Assembly: GCA_963921195.1 (NCBI GenBank)
Contig: OY992540.1
Location: forward strand, 176,919,896-176,983,895
Length of the DNA stretch: 64,000 nucleotides
Direction of reading: 5' to 3'
Source: Pegoplata infirma
Taxonomy: Eukaryota; Arthropoda; Insecta; Diptera; Anthomyiidae
Within the stretch, counting starts at the first letter, position 1. The number at the start of each line of letters is the position of its first letter. This document shows positions 10,137-20,344 of the stretch, one piece after another. Under the pieces are notes generated by a model that was not told where the DNA came from, searched no databases, and worked only from the letters and a program-made list of their open reading frames with translations. Position numbers and translations under genes: made by a program.

Positions 10137-10843
10137 ATCTAATATATTTTTTTGTTTTTTTTTTCTGAAAACGCTTTATTTTACCAAAAATTTTATACCC
10201 ATTTTTTCAATTTTTTTAATTTTTTTTGGTAGTTGCGAATTTTTTGCACTTGCGGATTTTTATAAATAGCCGCCTATTTGTTTTGTTTTTTTATCATTTT
10301 CTTAAAATGCTTTATTTTACCAAAATTTTGATACCCATTTTTAATTTTTTTGTAATTTGCGAATTTTTTGCACTTGCGGATTGCTATAAATACCCGAAAT
10401 TTTTTTATTTTTATCATTCATGTTCTTAAATTGGCCTTATGCGCCATTTGAGTGCTATAATGAAATAAAAAATATTTTTTTTTTTATATGTATAAATCGA
10501 TCTTTCCTGGGTATAAAAATGCATCCACGGGCTAAAATTGGCGAGATAAAATTTGTTTGGAACTTGTTTCGTAATAAGCATTATTTTACTTAATTTTTAA
10601 AATATTTTTTAAAAATTAAAAAAAATATTTTTTTTACAAAAACCGCGAACTAAAACCGCTTGTAGAGGTTTTTCATGATTTTTCTCGTTATCAGCTCGAA
10701 AATGCACGTCGAGTTTTTGCTATTAGTTAATGAGATTCGCAAATATGCATTTCATCGACCCACCCTACTGCCGCCCCTTATGACATGTTTCAATCATCCG
10801 TGACATTATAGAAGGCCTGAAAATATAAATTTTATAATGTCCC

Positions 10844-10990
10844 TAATACGGCGTTCACACTTGCTGTTTTAAAGTGTTCAAGAGTGAGATGTTTAAAAAA
10901 GTCTTTGTTCTGTGTCCATTACATTTTTATTCTGCTACTGGTGTTTTGTTGAACAACTTGTTTAAGGTCGCTAGTGTGAACTCCATATTA
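10844..10990. mobile_element. Possible small MITE with TTCACACT ends
   Basis: TAATACGGCGTTCACACT and its imperfect inverse AGTGTGAACTCCATATTA are 147 bp apart. The match over the first 21 bases is about 17. No clear target duplication was found. Confidence 0.4.
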
Positions 10991-11131
10991 GATCAACTTA
11001 CCGAACTTTCTTTACACTACGCTACTGATCAACCAAAAAAATTTTAATTTTTAATTTTCAAAACATTTAACAATTATTTTATTAAAAAGAAAAATTTAGG
11101 CCTTAATTATAATACTTAAAGTGTACTTAAA

Positions 11132-11180
11132 GTAGGTTTATTTGACAAATATTCATGCAATATCAGTCAAATAAACCTAC
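11132..11180. repeat. Hairpin, 15-bp stem
   Basis: GTAGGTTTATTTGAC (11132-11146) pairs perfectly with GTCAAATAAACCTAC (11166-11180) around a 19-base loop. No target duplication is seen. It could be the core of a small MITE. Confidence 0.6.
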
Positions 11181-11293
11181 ATTAGATTTAATTTACTCAT
11201 TATGAATAGCCCAGTTAATAAATAACAAAAGTTTTTTTTTTTTTTACAAACCATAAAATTGTAAGGAAATACGTAGCAAAAAGAAAAATTTAT

Positions 11294-11527
11294 ACACCCG
11301 GTGAAAAAAGTTTGTATATGGAAACATATACGAGGATATATGGAATCATATATGAAAATATATGAACCATATATGAACACCTATGTACATATATGAACAT
11401 ATGTGTGGGCATACATAATTATGTATGAATCATATACGTCCATATACGTAAAGTGAACCCATATGTAAATATACGGCATATATGTATGTAAATATATGAA
11501 CATATTTGTGCGCATATATGATCATTA
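11294..11527. repeat. CATATATG-rich repeat, start of a CCCGG(G)TGAAAA element
   Basis: Starting with CACCCGGTGAAAAAAG, the sequence becomes a loose array of ATATATGAACATATATG-like words. The same organisation, with a better-preserved end, occurs at 48851-50709. Related words reappear at 13448-13715, so this may be a disrupted copy whose body was split by the elements at 11528-13200. Confidence 0.5.
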
Positions 11528-11903
11528 GGGCGGGTCAATTTGTATGGATCAAAAAAAAACTGAAAAATCGTATAGCAAAAAAAAAATCTACAAGAAATTC
11601 TAAGAAACTTTTCCAAAGAAACCATTGGTCTAAAATCAAACCCTATACCGCACCTAACGACATGAAATTCCGTCCGTCCGTCTGTATTTCTGTATGTGGG
11701 ACACTAAAATACTAATGGTATTCATCTAATTCTAATATTCATATTATACGAGGTGTTTACCTCGTATAATATGTAAGTCTGATAAATTTATACAATTTAT
11801 GTCAAACTCCATTTATAAAAAATAAGTTTGGTAAGTTTATACGGTATACTTGGTGTATACGAGTTTAAATGAATACGGCCACTAAATTTCAGCGAAATCT
11901 GTA

Positions 11904-12689
11904 CAGTAGACTGCCCAGAAAAAAAAGCGAAGTTTTTATTTTCTTGGGGGATACCTGCAAATTTTGTTCCTTTTTGTGCAAAAAAATTTCGGTTTTTTTT
12001 TTGGATTTTTAAAATAATATCTAGAGGTCGCGATCTCGCGTTTTATAACGATTTATTTTTTTTGAGTTTTTTATTATTTTAAATTGTTAAATATGATTAA
12101 TATGATAAAATATTAATAATTTCAGACAAAAAAAAAATTAAATTAAAAATTAAATATCGCTCATTCCATGAGATGTCTCCCAGCATCTAATCAAATGTTC
12201 CTTAATTGATTTGAAATTTTGCACACATGAACACTATGAAGCTATTAAAATAAATCAGTTGTTAGTTCCGAGAAAATCCGTGAATTCGCGAATATATTCG
12301 CGTTCGCGATTTCGTGGATTTTCGCGAAACTAAAAACGAATTTATTTTAATTGCTCCATAGTGTACCTGTGTGCGAAATTTCAAATAAATTAAAGAACAT
12401 TTTATTAGATGCTGGGAGACATATCATGGAAGGAGCGATATTTAATTTTTAATTTATTTTTTTTTTTGTCTGAAATTATTAATATATTATCATATTAATC
12501 ATATTTAACAATTTAAAATAACAAAAAACTCAAAAAAAATAAATCGTTATAAAACGCGAGATCGCGACCTTTAGATATTATTTTAAAAATCCCAAAAAAA
12601 AACCGAAATTTTTTTGCACAAAAAGGAACAAAATTCGCAGGTATCCCCCAAGAAAATAACAACTTTGTTTTTTTCTGGGCAGTCTACTG
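11904..12689. mobile_element. Snap-back mariner-like element, almost one full palindrome
   Basis: The ends CAGTAGACTGCCCAGAAAAA and the inverse are flanked by TA (11902-11903, 12690-12691). The two arms are inverted copies over roughly 370 bp each and meet at an E/GC-rich centre near 12290 with TTCGCGAATATATTCGCG. Landmarks such as CGCGATCTCGCG and ATGCTGGGAGACAT appear in both arms. It has no coding content. Confidence 0.9.
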
Positions 12690-12780
12690 TACAGTGGTTC
12701 ATAAGTTATTATCAAAATGGGGAATTTCAGATGGGTTTTATCCCGAACTATCGTGTTTAAAAAAACGCTAAACATGCGTT

Positions 12781-13120
12781 AAAAAGGAATGGTAAGCCAA
12801 AAAAATATCTTAGAAACTATTTTTGTCACTCAAAATAAAACATTACACTAAAAAAAAATATTACACTCAAAAAAAAATTACACTCAAAAAAATTTATACT
12901 CAAAAAAATTTACACTCGAAAAAAAGGAATGGTAAGCCAAAAAAATATTTTAGAAACTATTTTTGTCACTCAAAAAAAAAACACATTACGCATTAAACAA
13001 CAAAAATATTCCACTCAAAAAAAATTACACTCGAAAAATTTTTTTTTACAAAAATTATTAAAAAAAATGTTTACTCAAAATAAACAAAATACTGATGAAA
13101 AAAAAAATACCAAGTTATAA
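12781..13120. repeat. 140-bp tandem duplication with TTACACTCAAAAAAA units
   Basis: GGAATGGTAAGCCAAAAAAA followed by TTAGAAACTATTTTTGTCAC occurs at 12786 and again 140 bp later at 12926. Within each copy TTACACTCAAAAAAA is reiterated. The motif recurs inverted in the element at 58226-59494, so this probably belongs to the same dispersed family. Confidence 0.7.
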
Positions 13121-13447
13121 AAAAATATTTTCGAACACATCCTTTTTCCTATCCGATATGCAGCTCTCCAATTTCATCCCACAAAAGTATCTATGGCCGC
13201 TGTTCCAAAAAAAGTAATTCACATAAAAAATGTGAAAATTAAAATTTCCGAATTTTTTTGGTGTTCTAGATTTCACGTCCGAAATTTTTTTTGTTTTGTT
13301 TCACAAAAATAAAATTTGGTGAAAGTAAAACGAATGCACTTTTTTCTTTTTAATTTTTTAAATTTTTTCATTTTTATCATATCATTTATTTTATTTATTT
13401 AAATTTATATAATTTTTATTGTTATTGTTTTTATTTATCGTATGCAA

Positions 13448-13715
13448 TAATCGTTTCAAACACCCATATATGTCATGAACCATGCACGTTCATACCTAGG
13501 TTTCATATACGTGGGCTTGAGAGGATTGTTTAGGTTAGAATTTTAATTTTAGTTAGTTTTGGTTTAAATTATTAATATTTTATAGATTTTATTTATTTAT
13601 AAAAAGTTATTTTCTTTAATAAGCATGTCAAACAATCATATATGATATGAACTGTGCACTTTCATATCACGGATTATATATGACTGCTTGAGATGTTTAT
13701 TTAGGTTAGGTTTTA
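13448..13715. repeat. Diverged ~180-bp direct repeat
   Basis: CATATATGTCATGAACCATGC ... GGGCTTGAGA ... TTTAGGTTAG at 13464 recurs as CATATATGATATGAACTGTGC ... CTGCTTGAGA ... TTTAGGTTAG near 13637. The spacing is about 180 bp, and both keep the CATATATG words of the family at 48851-50709. Confidence 0.55.
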
Positions 13716-14001
13716 AATTTTATATATTTTTATATATTTAATATTTTATATTTTTTTTTTATATTTTTAGGTTTTTAGTTATTTTATATATAAGTAGGGT
13801 TAAATATAAAACATAAGTTAGTAAATATACAAAAAATAGGGTTAGGGTTAAGTTAAATTTTAAATAATTATTTTTTTAGGTTAAATGTATTTCTTCTTTT
13901 CGGTAGGTTGACTGAAGGTCAATACCAAAATTTAAAAAAAAATCTTTTTTTATATAATTTTCTAATTTTTTCTTTAGGGTCTTTTTTAATTTTTTTACCC
14001 C

Positions 14002-14319
14002 TCAACGGGTTAGACGTTTTTTATTTTTGTGGTGAAGATTGTTGTCTTTGCTGTATTTTTCTAGCTCAGCTATAAAGATGCCATAAAATCTGAGAAACTG
14101 TCGTATCATAACATCGGTTGTGATCTTAGGTAGAATTCTCGTTATAGGCGTTATCCCGTGGTGTTTTTTGTCGATAATCGTCGGTAAAACTTTCACTTCC
14201 TTTTTAATGTAGTGGTGGTCTTTTTGTTTTGTTATCAAGAGATCTATGGTAAAATTATACATAATAAACAAAATTACTATTTTGTTTATATAAGATTGAA
14301 TTGCTAATTTACTACTCAT
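14002..14319 (-). CDS. Unrecognised small open frame, 105 codons
   Basis: The frame has an ATG start and encodes a short hydrophobic N-terminal stretch (KIVILFIMYNFTIDLLI) followed by a basic, His/Lys-rich segment and an amphipathic region (MIRQFLRFYGIFIAELEKY). It does not look like a repeat, and the segment PTIIDKKHHGITPITRILPK has a protein-like composition. It matches no family I know. There is no visible poly(A) signal arrangement or intron. It could be a real small gene, an exon, or a relic of a transposon protein. Confidence 0.3.
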   Translation of the reverse strand: MSSKLAIQSYINKIVILFIMYNFTIDLLITKQKDHHYIKKEVKVLPTIIDKKHHGITPITRILPKITTDVMIRQFLRFYGIFIAELEKYSKDNNLHHKNKKRLTR

Positions 14320-16049
14320 AATTAAGAATTATGTTCTTAATTGTGTTAACGACGTTCTTACCCTTTATTTCCTGGACAAAGTAAAAAAAAATTATAACTT
14401 ATTAAAATAAATTATTAAATTTTAATAATTTATTAAACACACTGCACTGACAACCGCTTTACTTTTAAGTTTAATATATGTATTTTAAACTTATTCTATA
14501 AAAATATTAAAACAAATTTATATTTTTACATGGAAAACACAATTTTATTTAAAAAAAATGAAAAAATTACTTTTAATGTAATGACACTCATGCGCAAGAT
14601 ATTTGTTCCGGTCTTTACTTCACGACTGCTCTTTTTGTATTTTAATACATTCTTTGTTTAACATATGCGCATTGCCCAATGTCAAACGCAATGTCATCTT
14701 TGTTGCTGTTTTTAACATTGTCCAAATACAATTCCAATAAGAACATACGACAAAGGAATAGATCTGGCAAGGTCAAATTTTATAGGATCTCTTTTGATCT
14801 GGCAGTTCGGTCAACTGACAGGGACAACAATGAAGAATGACAAAAAAAGAAGAAGAAGAAGAGGCGAACGTAAATATTGTGAAAATCGCTAAAACTATTT
14901 GGTGGTAAAAATTGAAAATTAAAATAAAAAATAATGAAACACTTCCACAGGTGACCGTCACACTTTTTTGTGTGTGTGTATACACCAAACCAAATAGTAG
15001 GTAAAATCAACAAAAAATTTCCGTAGATCTTTAACAAAATTTTATCATTTTTTTTTTAAATTCAACAAATTTTATTCAAATCAACTTTTCGTCAAGTTTA
15101 CATCCTCTGAAGAAGTAAAATTGACAAAATTTCGTCAAATTGACTAATATTATTACTTTGGACGCCATTATTTTTTCAATGTGCAGCGTCACAAAAAAAT
15201 GTATTCTCCGCGAAAATTAATTTATTTTTTCATGCAATTTTGTTTAATTGCCTAAAGCTAATAGTTTTTATGCAATTTTTTGGAATTGTAAAAACGTCTT
15301 CAAATTCTGCAAACTTCATGTGAACACGTCTTGATATTTTTCGAAACTTCATGTAAGTAATAATATATATAATAATTAAATTTACAAACAACTAATTTTT
15401 ATTAATTTGTTATAGGTATTCTACATATTATATTGATAATGGCAACACAAACTGGTGACTTCTCCTGATGTACTTCAAAGATAAATATGTAAGTTAATTA
15501 ATTAACACATTCGAAATATGTGCACACGCCAGCATTTTCGTCAACGTTCGATTTAATAAATTCATTATTTCAATTTGTGTAAGTTTATATTTAAATTATT
15601 ATTAATGATTTTTTTAATTATTAATTTTTTTGTAATTTATAGTTAACATTTTTTTAAAATATTAAAAACTTTAATTAAATAAAAAAAATAATTACAAAAA
15701 TAGTTTTTACGGATATTTTATTTTTTGTAAGGGTAGAAAAATTTAGGAAAATGTATAAAATATTATAATATTGACGAAAATCATTTTGTTAAAATGATGA
15801 TATTTATTCCAATTGAATAAAATATTTTATTCAAATTAACGAAAATAATACTGTTAATTTGACGAAATTTCGTCAAACTAATGTCAAATATAAATCTACG
15901 AATTTTATTCAATTCAACACCTCGGCACAGACTAATACAGACTCGACATAAGTGACAGGTGTCAAAAAAGTATTCTTTAACCATATGGTTAATATTTTCA
16001 AATTATTCTACGAATTAGGTTAGAAAGAGAAAACTGATATAACGCGCCG
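14320..16049. other. AT-rich, no gene supported
   Basis: The stretch includes a (AAG)n run at 14847-14862 and a TGTGTGTGTG run near 14970. The words TTGACGAAATTTCGTCAAA and ATTTCGTCAAATTGACTAAT occur near 15120 and 15855, suggesting a decayed element with similar ends, but no boundaries or target duplication could be fixed. Confidence 0.4.
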
Positions 16050-16052
16050 TAA

Positions 16053-16205
16053 AGGTGCCCATACACTTGCAGTCTCGTTGTACAGCTTGCTGGATAGACA
16101 TGTGCATTTTGTTTTTGTAATGGTCGTTCAACCAGCCCATACACGATCAAAATCACGTTTTCATCCAGCCAATTGTACAGCATGCAGTATCGTTTATGGC
16201 CCCCT
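16053..16205. mobile_element. PIF/Harbinger-like MITE, 153 bp
   Basis: The inverted ends AGGTGCCCATACACTTGCAG and AGGGGGCCATAAACGATAC (complement of the right end) share CTGTACA and GCTGGAT blocks further in. TAA flanks both sides (16050-16052, 16206-16208). A 3-bp TWA duplication is characteristic of PIF/Harbinger. Confidence 0.75.
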
Positions 16206-16380
16206 TAAGAAAAATGGATGCCAGATCGATTTTTGTTGTTTCACTCACTCCTAAGTCGTAGAAAGTGTTGCCATGTTAGCGTAAAACGGACTAAAACCAC
16301 TGTGTTTTCTCCTAAAATCGCTTAGTTTTTCCGCATTTTTATACCCTCCACTTAGTGATAGTTTGTCATTCTGTTTGTAA

Positions 16381-16532
16381 AGGTACATACAGACGACGCA
16401 ATATTATGTACAATATTCAATTATATTGAAGGTGTGTGGGTAATATTGACGATTGTACAATGGTCAATCTTACCCACACACCATCAATATAATTGAATAT
16501 TGTACATAATATTGCGTCGTCTGTAGGTACCT
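16381..16532. mobile_element. PIF/Harbinger-like MITE, near-perfect palindrome
   Basis: About 70-bp arms beginning AGGTACATACAGACGACGCA pair with the right arm with only a few mismatches. TAA flanks both ends (16378-16380 and 16533-16535). It is inserted in the DINE-like element. Only 152 bp long and non-coding. Confidence 0.88.
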
Positions 16533-16614
16533 TAACTCATCGAAATATCGATCTGGGACCCCATAAAGTATATATGTTCATGATGCCCGATCGATTTTAA
16601 GACATTCTAGCGAT

Positions 16615-16660
16615 GTCCGTCTGTCCGTCTGTCCGTCTGTCTGTCTGTCTGTCTGTCTGT
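16615..16660. repeat. (GTCY)n microsatellite
   Basis: GTCC/GTCT tetranucleotides alternate and then become pure GTCT. The complementary GACA/GACG tract lies at 59297-59354 in another copy of the same family, consistent with the proto-microsatellite carried by these elements. Confidence 0.9.
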
Positions 16661-17122
16661 GGAAAATGCTGTCGCGGACAAAATATTGCACAGAGATGAC
16701 TAAAACTTAACATATTTGTTGAAAGTTCTCCCGAGAAGTTTGGTATTGCATTTGAGCGATATCGGTTCAGCGGTTCAAAAGTTATGAACGAAAATGTAAG
16801 CACACCTCAAAAAATTCAGTACATTCAACATAACCTAAAAATACAAAATGCTTTAATTCGGCATCTGGTTGACATATGTGAACATAATTGAACACCAAAT
16901 GGTATTTAAACAAGTACGAACATATTTTTGACAAAAAAAGAAAAAAATCGCGGATTTTTTTTACCAAAATTTTTTTCGCGGAATTTTTTTTTTTCCAAAA
17001 AAAAAATTTTTGTTTCAAAAGTAATTTCCTTTTAAATAAAGTTTTTTGCAATAATCTTTTTGAAATTGTGGAGGGTATCACTACATTCGGCAAGGCCGAA
17101 TTTAACTTTTTTACTTGTTTCT

Positions 17123-17494
17123 TATAAAACTCTACTGTCGAGTCTGTATTTAGGGCCTAATTTTGTAAATCACTCGCGTTGAACACATCACCAACGCTAA
17201 CGTGAACGCGAGGCTGAAAAATGCAATTTTGTAAATCACTACGTTTTTGCGTTCAATCTTTACGTTATAGGTGGGTAAGTTGCTCGGTTTTCACGTGAAA
17301 ATCTGTCAAACTCCATATAAAAAAAACATAAATTTCACACTGGCTTTACAAAAGCGTAAAAATTTTGCTGAAGAGGTATTCTGTTCACTGGTGAAAAACC
17401 AGCAAAATAACCCGGTATATGTTGCATCAATACGCATCAACACTATTAGCACCCCGCGTTTTACAAAATAGAAAATTGTCCAACGCGAGGTAAA
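17123..17494. other. Intervening sequence, no gene supported
   Basis: AATTTTGTAAATCACT occurs twice (about 17160 and 17223), each followed by a CG-containing stretch (CGCGTTG, ACGTTTTTGCG). A diverged short repeat is likely. The overlapping frames at 17271-17503 on both strands have no recognisable content. Confidence 0.35.
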
Positions 17495-17880
17495 TACACC
17501 CAAAAAATAACTAGTGTTAAACAGTCTAATGTGACTTAGGTAATTTTTTTTATATTGAGTTCAAGAAATTGCTCAAGTTTTAACTAAATTGTATATGACA
17601 TTTATTTTGTAAAATACCATTGTTTACAATATTAAATTTAACATACACAAACTTGAATCTTTTACCTAAGTTTTTTTTATAAATATAAATAAATTTAATT
17701 CGATAAAGTCGACATATTAATGCCACATTGTAAACAACACATTGACAACAAATTGTCTTTAATTTTTTATAAAATATATGTATGAAGAACTAATTTATTT
17801 AATTAATTAAAAAGGTAAGCAAAAATAATGTGTTTATATATTTGATAAACGTATATTAACCAAAATATTAACTTTCAGTT

Positions 17881-18100
17881 GCAGACAGTGGTGCTTTATC
17901 CGAACATTTGCGGCATCCGCCACGGAACTTGTAAAAATACATTACTTGGAATCTCCACCCAATGTAGGCAGTTTAAATTTTAAGGAACGCCATAAAAAAC
18001 ATAAAACAATTGGTCTCCGGTTCGCAGTGTTGGTTCAACAGTAGACACCAAAGCAGATCCAGAAAATGACTTGAGGTTTTTGATTGCAGATTCCGGTTAG
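17881..18100 (+). pseudogene. Two exon-like open fragments, possibly captured host sequence
   Basis: After TTTCAG, an acceptor-like site, the frame reads ADSGALSEHLRHPPRNL and stops. In a second frame 18005-18100 reads NWSPVRSVGSTVDTKADPEN, then DLRFLIADSG, then stop. Copy 2 preserves both (ADGGGLSEHLRHPQRNL and the same second piece with Ile for Thr) despite indels between them. The composition is protein-like and more GC-rich than the rest of the element. I do not recognise the protein. Capture of gene fragments by a DNA transposon is one reading; a remnant of the transposon's own gene is another. Confidence 0.35.
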
Positions 18101-18337
18101 TGATAATTCAGCATCTACAGAAAAAATCTTTAGAAAAATAGTCTCACAATATGGTACTTTCTATAGAACAATTGTCTCAGAATCTGAAATTGTTCTAAAG
18201 AAAAATTGTCTTAGAATCTAAGATTTTTTCTATAGAAAAATTGTATCAGAACCTGAGACTTTTTTTGTAGAAAAATTGTCACAGAATCTAAAATTTGTTC
18301 TGTAGAAAAATTGTGTCAGAATCTGAGATTTTTTTCT

Positions 18338-19065
18338 ATACACTCAAAAAAAAAACTGTAATGTTAGCAAAAAAAGCTTGTAAACCTACAAGAAAATTTG
18401 CTGATTTTTAACCCACAATTTTTTTGCTAAAGTTAGCAAAAATGTTTTGCCAATAATTAGTTAAGAAATTTTTTTGGGTTCCTTAAAAATCGTCATAGTT
18501 TTTGATCCAAAATTTGTGTCCGTTTCGCTCTACCTTGCTTAGTTTTTGAGATACGTGATTATAGGGGACCACTGGGGTCTTGAGAATTAAAAAACTCGAT
18601 AACTTCAAAAATATTACTCGGAGAGCTTTTGGCTATTTTGTTCTACGTGCTGAGAGCTACAAAAATGGTTTTGGACTTTTTGTTGTGTCGGCAATATTTA
18701 CCGAGATATGAGCATTTTAAAATTTTCGGGAATGCTAACTTTTTTGGATCCAAAGTTAGAGCCCCTTAGGGTTCACACATGTGAAGAGGGCCGGCGATAC
18801 CATGGAAAGCTCGAGAACCAAAAATGGCCTCCATTTTGCTCTATCTGGCTTAGTTTCCGAGATAGCGCCATTTTAAGTTTTCTGAGAATAAAAAAAATTT
18901 ACCATTTATTTTGCTAATATTAGCAAAAAATCTTGTAAAAATTTTGTCAACTCAATTTCAAATCTTAGCAAAAGAAATTAGTTCAAACATGCTAATCTCA
19001 ACTAAAAATTTGCTAAAAGTTAGCTAACTATCATTAGCAAAAAAAAATTTGTAAATCTAGACAAT
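18338..19065. mobile_element. Nested TTAGCAAAA-rich element inside the array
   Basis: The minisatellite is interrupted from CACTCAAAAAAAAAACTG (after a TA) to about 19065. Both ends are rich in TTAGCAAAAAA and its complement. The middle holds a more GC-rich block (18700-18870, including GCCCCTTAGGGTTCACACAT and CTATCTGGCTTAG), which recurs inverted at about 45880-46020. Ends could not be fixed precisely. Confidence 0.6.
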
Positions 19066-19203
19066 TTTTCTATAAAATATTTCTCAAAGACAATTTTTCT
19101 ACAGAAACTTTTTCAAAGACAGTTTTTCTATATAAAATTTCTGAAAGACAGGTTTTCTTTTTTTAATTCTGTTTTATATATTGTTGGACTTTATATTTTA
19201 TAA

Positions 19204-19367
19204 CTGAAGTTTTTATTTATTTCGGTTTGAGTCCATATTAATTATTTCTGAGAAATAATTATTTTTGTTGTACAAATTTTTTTCAGATTTTCTCATTGTA
19301 CAACAAAAATAATTATTTCTCAGAAATAATTAATATGGACTCAAACCGAAATAAATAAAAACTTCAG
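19204..19367. repeat. Perfect 72-bp inverted repeat with 20-base loop
   Basis: 19204-19275 and 19296-19367 are exact reverse complements around ATTTTTTTCAGATTTTCTCA. Landmarks are CGGTTTGAGTCCATATTAAT and TTTCTGAGAAATAATTATTT. GACAGGTTTTCTT occurs on both outer sides (19149 and 19367) and may be a target duplication, but the same word is part of the minisatellite. Absence of any mismatch implies a recent origin. Confidence 0.9.
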
Positions 19368-20344
19368 ACAGGTTTTCTTAAGAAAATTTCTGAAACACAA
19401 TCTTTCTATGGAAACTTTCACAAACACAATTTTTTTATAGAATACTTCTGAAAGGCAATTTTCATAGAAAAATCCTCAAAGACAATTATTCTATAGAAAA
19501 TTTCTTAGACAATATTTCTATAGAAAATTTCTTAGAGAAATTTTTCTATAGAATATTTTTGAAAAATAATTTTCCATAGAAAAACTCTCAAATACAATTC
19601 CCAAGGACAATTTTTATACAGAAATTTCTCAAAGACAATTCTTCAATAGAATAAATAGAATAAAATAATTTTTCTATAGAAAATTTCCCAAATATAATTT
19701 TTATATAGAAAATTTCTTAAAGATAATTTTTTAATAGAAAATTAAAAAAAAAAAAAAAATTCTATAGAAACTTTCTCAAAGACAATTTTTTATAGAAAAT
19801 TGCTGAGACAATTTTTCTGCAGAAAATTTCTGAAAAACAATTTTTCTATATAAAATTTCTAAAAGACAGGTTTTCTATAGAAAATTTCTGGAAAAAAAAA
19901 TTTTCTGAGACAATTTTTTTACAGAAAAATTTTCTATAGAAAATTTCTGAAAGACAGGTTTTCAGAGAAAATTTCTAAAAGAAAATTTTTCTGTAGAAAA
20001 TTTCTGAAAAAATGTCCCTAAAAAATTTCTGAAAGAGAATTTGTTGATAGAAATTTTTTTATAGAAAATTTCTCAAGGACAATTTTTCTATAGAACATTT
20101 CTGAAAGTCAATTTTTCTATAGAAAATTTCTGAAAGACAATTTTTCTATAGAAAATTTCTTAAAGACAATTTTTCTATAAAAACATTCTCAAAGACAATT
20201 TTTAAACAGAAAATTTTTCAAATACAATTTTTCTATAGAAAATGTCTTAAAATTTTTGAAAGACAATTTTTCATAGAAACTTTTTCAAAGACAATTTTTG
20301 TAAAGAAAATTTCATAAAGATAATTTTTCTATAGAAAAGACAAT

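Larger units (their letters stand above)
7899..10765. mobile_element. Fold-back DNA transposon with ~630-bp inverted arms, TA target
   Basis: The arms 7899-8541 and 10138-10765 are near-identical inverted copies beginning GGGTGGGTCGATGAAATGC. A TA dinucleotide flanks each end (7897-7898, 10766-10767), as for Tc1/mariner-type elements. The arms contain duplicated internal blocks with TTTTGGTAAAATAAAGC and CGCAAGTGCAAAAA. No transposase is present. The centre holds a mariner-like MITE (8744-9230) and a hAT MITE (9249-10136). Short reading frames at 8254-8439 and 10226-10429 are two copies of the same arm sequence on opposite strands. Confidence 0.9.
7554..10805 (-). mobile_element. LTR (about 383 bp) split by a 2.9-kb insertion
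   Basis: On the plus strand the LTR starts TGTGACAAACC at 7554 next to the primer-binding site and seems to end CCGTGACA at 10805, giving the usual TG...CA ends. Removing the fold-back element at 7899-10765 and one TA leaves about 383 bp, a normal LTR length. No second LTR is visible. The 10805 end is inferred only from the TG...CA ends. The 137-codon frame at 7576-7989 crosses an element boundary and is not a gene. Confidence 0.55.
16335..17122 (-). mobile_element. DINE-1/mini-me-like element with (GTCY)n microsatellite
   Basis: On the minus strand the element starts near 17122 with ACAAGTA and a hairpin (AATTCGGCCTTGCCGAAT), then TACCCTCCAC, a variable A/T-rich middle, a conserved block (ATAACTTTTGAACCGCTGAA), the microsatellite, CATCGCTAGAATGTC and CCCCATAAAGTATATAT-like sequence (complements), and ends near 16335 at GTGGAGGGTATAAA. 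This matches the layout I know for DINE-1/mini-me repeats of flies, thought to be Helentron derivatives. A Harbinger-like MITE interrupts it at 16381-16532. Confidence 0.65.

Noticed and set aside
14847..14890. Short ATG frame with an Arg run (KKRRRRRG)
   Set aside because: Only about 20 codons and due to an (AAG)n microsatellite.
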